Assembly: GCF_014206945.1 (NCBI RefSeq)
Contig: NZ_JACHON010000020.1
Location: 1-48,457, forward strand
Direction: 5' to 3'
DNA length: 48,457 nucleotides
Origin: Gracilibacillus halotolerans
GTDB lineage: Bacteria > Bacillota > Bacilli > Bacillales > Amphibacillaceae
The position numbers and the translations under genes were made by a program. The notes under the pieces are model-generated. The model made no database searches, was not told the origin of the DNA, and worked only from the letters and a program-made list of their open reading frames with translations. Positions 34,145 to 41,000 of the stretch are shown piece after piece (the first letter of the stretch is position 1; the number at the start of each line of letters is the position of its first letter).

Positions 34145-34183
34145 TTAAATCCGCGTTTTACATTTAGCTATACGCGGATTTAA
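34145..34183 (+). terminator. rho-independent terminator of the chelatase operon
   Basis: TTAAATCCGCGT (34145-34156) and ACGCGGATTTAA (34172-34183) form a 12-bp perfect stem. It lies about 70 bp past the chelatase stop. Confidence 0.75.
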
Positions 34184-34193
34184 TAATGATAAA

Positions 34194-34239
34194 GCCTTTA
34201 TATTTCATCAATGCCTTTATATTTCATCAATGCCTTTAT
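34194..34239 (+). repeat. 19-bp tandem repeat, 2.4 copies
   Basis: The unit GCCTTTATATTTCATCAAT occurs twice exactly (34194-34212 and 34213-34231) and is followed by the first eight bases of a third copy. It sits just after the terminator and before the convergent GIY-YIG gene. It has no obvious function. Confidence 0.85.
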
Positions 34240-34320
34240 CTTTTCTCTATTTCGTCTCTATCAATAATTTGATAAAAATTTTTCACTATTGTCACTGTAT
34301 GTTTGAATTGATTAAGTTTA

Positions 34321-34704
34321 TTAATCTTCATACCTCAAATTCCAACCATTTTGAACTGTATCGTATTGACGAATCAATCGCGCTTCTAATGCTTTTGCTT
34401 GAGCAACAGTTTGGCAAATCTTTAGAGAAACCGTTATTTGGTTTCTATATTGAAATAATTCGGGTTTACAATTTGCTGCACCTCTCCAATGCTCTTGCAG
34501 TCTCTTTCTTAAACCTTTTGTACTTTGACCTGGTCGATCTTCAATAGCTCTTCCAACGTACTTCACTTTTCCGTTTAAACTCATTATATAGACCCCGATT
34601 TGGTTAGGCGCTCTATCTTTTACATTTTCAAAACTGTTGATATTCTTAACAACACCGCCGGCTACATTCATAGCACCCTTTACTATACTTTTAAATAGAC
34701 CCAT
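34321..34704 (-). CDS. GIY-YIG domain protein
   Basis: The protein is 127 aa from ATG 34704, which has GGGGGT six bases upstream; the frame continues to 34743 but without a better start. The N-terminal 35 residues are an amphipathic stretch, followed by the GIY-YIG core: GVYIM and KYVGRA, the arginine-bearing LRKRLQEHW, the metal-binding Glu in LEARLIRQYD, and WN near the end. All residues expected for nuclease activity can be found. Small stand-alone GIY-YIG proteins are widespread and mostly uncharacterised. It could be a DNA-damage or mobile-element nuclease. Confidence 0.8.
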   Translation of the reverse strand: MGLFKSIVKGAMNVAGGVVKNINSFENVKDRAPNQIGVYIMSLNGKVKYVGRAIEDRPGQSTKGLRKRLQEHWRGAANCKPELFQYRNQITVSLKICQTVAQAKALEARLIRQYDTVQNGWNLRYED

Positions 34705-35061
34705 TGTATGACCCCCATAGAAGTAAAATTTTAATACTTGCACGTAAAGTCACCAAGAACACATGCTTCCTGTTATGATAACTCTGCATTTTTATACAAA
34801 TACTTTATAGTAATAGTTTACATGAACCATTACTTATTTACTAGATTAATAGAACTACAATAAAATCAAAATAGACTGCTTCCATAGTACAGAGCAGCTA
34901 GGGAAATATATCGAAAATTCTCACCAGGTTATACCCGTTTTCGATAATAAATTAATTTATTTATTTAGTAAACACAACAATTTTTGTTTAATTTACGGAA
35001 TTTTAATTATAGTTTTCTACCTTTATGTTATAATTACAACCAAAATATAGGGGGAATGGAA
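34705..35061. other. intergenic region before the Sua5-like gene
   Basis: This stretch of about 350 bp is AT-rich and without genes. A TATAAT at 35029-35034 lies 28 bp before the Sua5-like start and may be its -10, although I see no convincing -35. Nothing else stands out. Confidence 0.4.
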
Positions 35062-35727
35062 ATGAATACAAACTTCAAAAATAAAGTGCTTAGACCGACA
35101 AAAGATAATTTTAAGTTAGCAGCCAAATGCATTGAAGATGGTGGGGTTATCGTAGCTCCAAGCGACACAAACTTAGCACTTACACTTAACCCATGGAACA
35201 CTAAAGCCATTGAACGAGCATTTTCTATAAAAAACCGTCCTGCCAATTCACCATTAACACTATTTTTTACTAATCCAAATGATTGGAAAAAATATGCGTC
35301 TTCCGAAAATGAAAAACTTGTGCAATTACTAGTGGATAAATTTTGGCCAGGTCCTTTGAATTTTATTTTAAAGAAAAAGAATACTGTTCCTGAAAGAATG
35401 GTGTGTGGAGGAGATACGATTGCTATGAGTTGTTTAAGCAATCCTGTTTGGAGGGAGTTAATGGAGGAACTTTCCATTCCGGTCACTATGACTTCCGCCA
35501 ATCTTTCTGGTCAGGCAGAAGGAATATTAGTTGATTTACATGTGGCTTTACAGCAGGTAGGAGAACACGTTGATTATATTCTTCAAGGTGAAGCGCAAGG
35601 TACAACTAAATCGAGTACAATAATCGATTTAACTGGAACACCTCAAATTACAAGACTTGGGGACATATCTGCTGAACAAATACAAGAAGTGATTGATATC
35701 CTTCCCGAAGTAACTCCAGTGAAATAG
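35062..35727 (+). CDS. Sua5/YciO/YrdC/YwlC-family protein
   Basis: The protein is 221 aa. The frame is open from 34984, but AGGGGG at 35049-35054 fits the ATG at 35062 (MNTNFKN...), seven bases on. The YrdC fold is clear: GGVIVAPSDTNLALT, the K-N-R-P segment SIKNRPANSPLTLFF, FWPGPLNFIL, and PVTMTSANLSGQ. The family makes threonylcarbamoyl-AMP for tRNA t6A. Because the gene stands alone and the usual YGLxxD-type motif is altered (TNLALTLNP), it may be a paralogue with another role rather than the essential enzyme. There is no C-terminal Sua5 domain. Confidence 0.85.
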   Translation: MNTNFKNKVLRPTKDNFKLAAKCIEDGGVIVAPSDTNLALTLNPWNTKAIERAFSIKNRPANSPLTLFFTNPNDWKKYASSENEKLVQLLVDKFWPGPLNFILKKKNTVPERMVCGGDTIAMSCLSNPVWRELMEELSIPVTMTSANLSGQAEGILVDLHVALQQVGEHVDYILQGEAQGTTKSSTIIDLTGTPQITRLGDISAEQIQEVIDILPEVTPVK

Positions 35728-35731
35728 TTTT

Positions 35732-35998
35732 TTAGTCATCATTCATTATCATATTATAAAAATCACCCGGCTTGATTCTATTTATTTCTCCTATTGTCTT
35801 GGGAAAACGCTTCGTATTACTAGTTACTATGAACGTACAATTTTCTTGTATGGATGTTATCCATACATGTACATCTTGTTCATCAAACTCACAAATCCCA
35901 TCATAAGTAGCTTTTTTCATAAATTCTAATAAACAGACTTTCGAAAGAACTACTCTATAATCTAATGTTCGAGTTGCTGGAGGTTGATTCAGAGGTAT
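35732..35998 (-). pseudogene. PIN_3 toxin remnant, N-terminal half lost
   Basis: The frame is open from 35998, but the only ATG is at 35920. It translates to about 88 residues that match the C-terminal half of PIN_3 toxins: VVLSKVCLLEFM, an acidic DEQDVHVWITS stretch, FIVTSNTKRFP (the TxNxxDFP position, with Arg for Asp), then IKPGDFYNMI. The N-terminal half with the first active-site aspartate is absent. It lies directly after the HTH gene and overlaps its end, the normal order of an antitoxin-toxin pair. It is almost certainly inactive as an RNase. Confidence 0.68.
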
Positions 35999-36627
35999 TC
36001 ATCTCCTGAAACCTCCCCTACCTTCATATTGAATTGATCTAATCTATCTTCAAAGGAATTTCGTTTTCTCGCTTGTTTATAGGAAATCTTTAAGTATTTC
36101 TTAGGAATACGCCAATGACCACCCTCGGTTTGGAAAGCATCTGGATATTTACCTTTTTCACACCATCGTCGAATCGTTTGATCAGAAACTCCTATAATCT
36201 CTGCTGCTTCTGTAGATGTTAAGAATTCCTCATTTTCTTCTATGTGGATTGGTCTAAGAATTTCATTAGGGGTGTCATTTAGACAACAAGTATAAAGAAG
36301 TTTAGCCATAACCTCTTTCTGGTCACTTCCTGGAATAACCTCTGAAAACTCCTTAATGTAATCGACTAAATACTTATAAGCTTGGAGGGTGTCCTGACTC
36401 TTTAAAGCTTGATATATTTCTTTATCTAGTGAACGTATCTGACTTAGGGTTTCGCCTGTAGGGGGTTGGATGTTAAGTTCCTCCAAAAAATTGGTAGGAA
36501 CATTTAATGTTGAAAAAGTACGATTAATAAGACTTTTAAACAAGGCTAGAGCATTTTCCGTCAGGTTTTGATCTTTTAACAAAACCACTGTTTCCCACAA
36601 AAGCTCATCATCATGTTCTCTACTCAT
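35989..36627 (-). CDS. HTH (excisionase-type) antitoxin-like protein
   Basis: This 212-aa protein has a helical N-terminal part (about 1-125) and a MerR/excisionase-type helix-turn-helix at about 133-180 (LTSTEAAEIIGVSDQTIRRW, ending in EGGHWRIPKKYL). The ATG has AGGAGG nine bases upstream, and three 16-bp repeats lie just before that, a likely operator. The next frame downstream encodes a PIN_3 remnant, so this is most likely the antitoxin and repressor of a toxin-antitoxin pair whose toxin is broken. Its own reading frame is intact. Confidence 0.8.
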   Translation of the reverse strand: MSREHDDELLWETVVLLKDQNLTENALALFKSLINRTFSTLNVPTNFLEELNIQPPTGETLSQIRSLDKEIYQALKSQDTLQAYKYLVDYIKEFSEVIPGSDQKEVMAKLLYTCCLNDTPNEILRPIHIEENEEFLTSTEAAEIIGVSDQTIRRWCEKGKYPDAFQTEGGHWRIPKKYLKISYKQARKRNSFEDRLDQFNMKVGEVSGDEYL

Positions 36628-36647
36628 AACGTTCTACCTCCTACCTA

Positions 36648-36695
36648 TAGTATATCCTACAAATAGTATATCCTACAAATAGTATATCCTACAAA
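36648..36695 (-). repeat. three exact 16-bp direct repeats upstream of the antitoxin gene
   Basis: TAGTATATCCTACAAA occurs three times head to tail (36648-36663, 36664-36679 and 36680-36695). On the gene strand each unit contains TATACTA, so the repeats may hold both the promoter and operator sites. The last copy continues into an inverted GGATAT, making ATATCC-N11-GGATAT. The array ends six bases before the ribosome binding site. Confidence 0.85.
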
Positions 36696-36878
36696 TTGTT
36701 GGATATCTGTCTTTATATCAACAAACTCAACACTTTATGTTGTTATCATTAAAGAAAACAACACAATGTTGAGTAGCGTGTGATTTATTTTATTTACATT
36801 TTAGCGATTCACTCTCTTTGTTAGCAATCATTTTTTACTTTGTCCGTGTTTTCCTTTTGTTTTATTGTTAACAATTAT

Positions 36879-36992
36879 CTAGCAGGGACCAACAATTTCC
36901 CCTTGGTTTAATTTCAACGAGAGATCTTTTAAAACGATTGAGTCACCATAATTCTTTGTAATGGAATGTACAAGGATTTCGTGGAACCTCCT
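36879..36992 (-). pseudogene. N-terminal ABC ATPase remnant
   Basis: Behind AGGAGG (36987-36992), 17 bp after the small membrane protein gene, an open frame without an ATG reads ILVHSITKNYG, then VLKDLSLKLNQGEIVGP and stops at 36879. This is the beginning of an ABC transporter ATPase, cut off just before the Walker A motif. The expected third gene of this operon was therefore deleted, leaving its ribosome binding site and about 33 codons. Confidence 0.78.
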
Positions 36993-37006
36993 GTTTTGTT
37001 TATTCG

Positions 37007-37354
37007 CTAGAGAAAGTCTCTTTTATATCGAATTGCTAAATAGACAGCTGAAGCAACAAATGCAAGAGAATACTTAAATAGGAAAAATACTTGCCACATA
37101 TATTCTTTCGGGAAAACCACATCGCACAAAATTACTACTGTTAATACAATAAGTGCGGTATTTAATGATATTTGCTTTGTCCTTTCATCAGGATCTCCCA
37201 TCTTTTTGTGTAACACATAGGTTAAAATCCCTCCGAGGAAAACTAATAAAAAACCGCTAACAATAAGGACATTCCAGTTTGCCTGTGATTGCTCTGCCCA
37301 TGTTTTCAATGGGTGAAAAATAGTGTTTGATATTTCTGTAAAATCAATCATCAT
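37007..37354 (-). CDS. small membrane protein of XRE operon (DUF2178-like)
   Basis: The protein is 115 aa from ATG 37354, with AGGA seven bases upstream; the frame begins at 37372. Four hydrophobic segments (about 27-45, 58-66, 72-86 and 92-108) and a PDERTKQISL turn between helices match small membrane proteins commonly encoded after an XRE regulator. The start overlaps the regulator's end. The remnant of an ABC ATPase follows, suggesting an original regulator-membrane protein-ABC exporter operon. Its function is not known. Confidence 0.75.
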   Translation of the reverse strand: MMIDFTEISNTIFHPLKTWAEQSQANWNVLIVSGFLLVFLGGILTYVLHKKMGDPDERTKQISLNTALIVLTVVILCDVVFPKEYMWQVFFLFKYSLAFVASAVYLAIRYKRDFL

Positions 37355-37580
37355 GATCACTTCCTTTCTCATAAGTAAAAATATCGTTTACATCGACCTC
37401 AAAAAAATCCGCAATTCGAAAAGCCAACAGCAGAGTTGGGACATAATTCCCTTTTTCCATGACAAAGATGGTCTGTTTGGAAACCCCGACTTTATCTGCT
37501 AATTCTTTCTGAGTCATTCTGGCAAGTACTCGGTATTCATAAACCTTATTTGATATCGAATCACCGAAATCTTTCTTCAT
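37344..37580 (-). CDS. XRE-family transcriptional regulator
   Basis: The protein is 78 aa from ATG 37580, five bases after the AGAGGTGG site; a GTG at 37589 is the less likely alternative. It is a single helix-turn-helix: MTQKELADKVGVSKQTIFVM followed by EKGNYVPTLLLAFRIADFFE, then a short acidic tail. It belongs to the YozG-like small repressors that precede membrane-protein operons and overlaps the next gene by 11 bp. It probably regulates its own operon. Confidence 0.88.
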   Translation of the reverse strand: MKKDFGDSISNKVYEYRVLARMTQKELADKVGVSKQTIFVMEKGNYVPTLLLAFRIADFFEVDVNDIFTYEKGSDHDD

Positions 37581-37867
37581 GATAACCACCTCTTCCTTTT
37601 AAATATAAACTATCATTTAACAAAAGTAAAGTTTACTTATACAAAAATACGTAAAACTTATACTATTACATAAATTACTTTGATTAAAATAGTTATTATT
37701 CTGCCCCGCGATTAGTTTTTCACATGTATGATAACCTTTCATCTGGTAACCTCTTAAATCCATTTCTTTTCGTGCAATTAATCCACTTCACAATAATGCT
37801 TTTATACGTACAAGATTGAATTTTAAATATAAATATCTCTCCACATAAGTAATATTTTCAAAAGTAC
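37581..37867. other. divergent spacer, no gene seen
   Basis: This AT-rich region lies between the XRE regulator and the arabinanase promoter. It presumably holds the regulator's promoter; I see no clear coding frame, operator or terminator. Confidence 0.4.
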
Positions 37868-37896
37868 TTGTACTTACCTGTTTAAAATAATATAAT
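37868..37896 (+). promoter_or_regulatory. sigma-A promoter of the arabinanase gene
   Basis: TTGTAC (37868-37873), a 17-bp spacer and a perfect TATAAT (37891-37896). The -35 lies within a 14-base palindrome (AAGTACTTGTACTT). It implies a leader of about 135 bases before the TTG start, which includes an extra AAAGGAGG-like site and a cre-like element. Confidence 0.68.
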
Positions 37897-37984
37897 AGAA
37901 TTTATATATTGTCCGTATGTATTGTGACGATTTTTACTCTCAATACTTATAAGTACTTTATTGTTATCTGTGAAAGGAGGTTTT

Positions 37985-37998
37985 TGTAAGCGCTTCAC
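37985..37998 (-). promoter_or_regulatory. cre-like site in the arabinanase leader
   Basis: The core AAGCGCTT is a perfect palindrome. The minus-strand 14-mer GTGAAGCGCTTACA fits 12 of 14 cre positions. Lying about 80 bases after the predicted transcription start, it would act as a roadblock if CcpA binds. Confidence 0.5.
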
Positions 37999-38038
37999 AA
38001 TATATATGGACGATTATTTTTAAAGGGAGGTAAATTAT

Positions 38039-41000
38039 TTGAAACGTTATGTATCAATATTGTTGATTGTATTGCTTTTATTCCCTACAACACCGCTTTC
38101 CGTTTCTGCTAATACAACAGAAATTGCGGAACCTTCAATTACTGCGTTAACACCAACAGCTTACTATCCATTAGATGGTGATATAACAGATAGTACAGGT
38201 AATAATGATGCTGGATTACCATGGCGTAGAGAAGAAGGTGATTCTCAATGGGGAGAAGCAAAAGATTATACGTTTGAATTTCATCAAGAAGGTCGCAATC
38301 AGTCTGCCTATTTTGATGGTACAACCGGTATTAAACTAGCAAACAACTTACTTACAAGCGATACGTATTCTTATTCATTATGGTTAAAACAAGATGGTGA
38401 AATAGGAGAATGGACAAATGCTATATTCACAGGTATAAATGTACGTCGAGGTGGACTAGCACCAGCTTGGGAAGAATCTGGTGGGCTAGTTTATCATGTT
38501 AGCCCTGAAGAAGCTATGAAAACGGGCATCAGCGAATATGATGGACAAATACCATTAGAAATAAACAACGAGTACAATCCATACGAGTGGAATAATTTTG
38601 TTATATCAGTGGATGAAAGTAACTTAAAAGTTTATCTTAATGGGAATCTAGTTGCTGAAGAAAATAATATACCAGCTATTCATACGGATTGGTCAGAGAA
38701 TTTACTTGGCTTTAATCCATTTCCCGATCCCTATTATACTGGATACATTGATGAGGTAATGTTCTTCGATGGTGAAGCTTTAACAGCTGAACAAATAAGC
38801 AATTATTATAACGAGGTTGCTGATGATTTTTATCCAGTCGAAGATACTGATGAACCAGAAGAGACGGAAGAACCAGAAAACGAAGATTCTAATGAAGACG
38901 GAACTGATGAATCTGAGAACGAAGGTTCAGATGGTGAGCAAGAAGAAGACTCCTCCGACGACCAAGAACAGGATTCTTCTAATGAAGTAATTCGAAACGA
39001 TCAAATTCCTAGCTTACCTGATAAACCTGAAGTTCCTAACCTCTCAAATGTAAGCGTACATGATCCATCCATTATTGTTGCTGATGGACAGTTTTATGCT
39101 TTTGGTACACATATTGAGGCAGCAAAATCAGACGACTTAATCAACTGGGAAACATTTACGAATGGTTACACGACACCAGGTAATGCCTTATATGGTGACC
39201 TATCCGCTAATCTATCTGAGGCCTTTGAATGGGCCGGTGAAGATGATTCTGATAGTAAGGATGGATTTGCTATATGGGCACCTGAAATATTCTTTAACCC
39301 AGATTATAAATGGGAAGATGGTACAACTGGTGCCTACTTAATATATTACAGTGCATCATCCACTTATATTCGTTCTGTCATTGGCTTTGCAGCTGCTAGA
39401 GAGATTGAAGGTCCATATGAGCATGTGGATACACTAATCTATTCTGGTTTTACCGATCATGAAGCCTATGATGCCGACAGTAACGTTAATAAGCATTGGG
39501 AAAACACAAACATCAAACAATTGATCGATGATGGTGTGATTGAAGATGTTCGCCCAGGTTGGTTCAACAATAGTGGTGGTTACAATAATTCAACCTTTAC
39601 TAATGCCATTGATGCAAACCTCTTTTACGATGAAGACGGAAAACTGTGGATGACATATGGTTCATGGTCAGGTGGTATTTTTATTCTAGAGGTTGATAAA
39701 GAAACAGGACGTGTTATTTATCCTGGTCAGGATGGCACAACAGAAGATGGACGTTTAATTGATCGATACTTTGGAACAAAAATTTCTGGAGGATATACGA
39801 AATCAGGTGAAGGTCCATATGTGGAATATAATCCTGAAGATGATTATTACTATCTCTATGTTACTTACGGTTGGTTAGGTGCAGATGGTGGGTATCATAT
39901 GAGACAATTCCGTTCTGAAAATCCAGATGGTCCTTATTTGGATAGTGCCGGAAATCCTGCTGTTTTGCCTAGTAACGAATCGAATGAATCGTATGGTAAC
40001 AAATTGACTGGGAACTTCCTATTTAAACGCGAACCGGGTGATCCTGGTACAGGAGAAGGCTATGGTTATGTTTCGCCTGGTCATAACTCGATTTATACCG
40101 ATAAAGAAACTAACCAACAATTCAATGTATTCCATACCCGATTCCCAAATCGCGGTGAAGTCCATGAATTAAGAGTTCATCAAATGTTTACTAATCAAGA
40201 TGGGTGGCGCATTATGGCACCACTTCGTTATGCTGGTGAAACGTTAGACGACTCGATTACCAATGATGAAATTGTTGGATCCTACAAGTATATCAATCAT
40301 GGAAAAAATAATTCCACGGATATTATTGAATCGGAATTAATCGATTTCAACGAAGACGGTACAATTTCCGGATCTGTTTCTGGTACATGGGAGCGCGATG
40401 GATACTACGCAACAATCACAATTAATGACGAAACATATGACGGTGTCTTTGTAGAAATGTGGGATGAGTTAAGCCAGATGTGGCTCATGACATTTACGGC
40501 ATTATCAGATCAAGGGATTTCTGTTTGGGGTATTCAACATCCAATGAAGGCGGCATCAGATGAAGAAATTATTCATATGGTAGCTGACGATGTTAATTTA
40601 CCAACATCAATATTTGCAAACTTAGACTTACCTACCAATGCCTCAAAGGGTACTACTATAAATTGGAGCTCATCCAATCCTGATATTATAAGTACAACAG
40701 GTGTTGTAACAAGACCTACAGCTGGTGAGTCTGAAGTGGTGGTAACTTTAACAGCAGAATTTAGTTTGAATGATGCAACATTAACGAAAAGCTTTGACGT
40801 GACTGTAATTCCTCAGCAAGAGCCTGAGCTTCGTGCTCACTATCGTTTCGATGGAGATTTATCAGATGATACAGGGCAGTTTGATGATGCTACCTTAATC
40901 GGTGATAGACCTAGTAAAATTGGCGAAGGTAACTTAATTTTTGAAGAAGGTCGTTTTGGAGAAGCACTTTATTTAGATGGCTCTTCTGGTGCTTTACTTC

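Noticed and set aside
34230-34547. 105-aa plus-strand ORF opposite the GIY-YIG gene
   Set aside because: The minus-strand protein carries the GIY-YIG core residues, so the opposite frame is incidental.
35034-35501. 155-aa minus-strand ORF opposite the Sua5-like gene
   Set aside because: It is a shadow of the YrdC-fold gene, with no ribosome binding site or family resemblance.
36648-36695. Short CRISPR-like array
   Set aside because: The three 16-bp units are contiguous with no spacers, so they are tandem repeats at a promoter, not CRISPR.
38006-38023. Five-codon leader ORF before the arabinanase
   Set aside because: It has no clear ribosome binding site at the right distance and no attenuator-like structure; chance is the simpler explanation.
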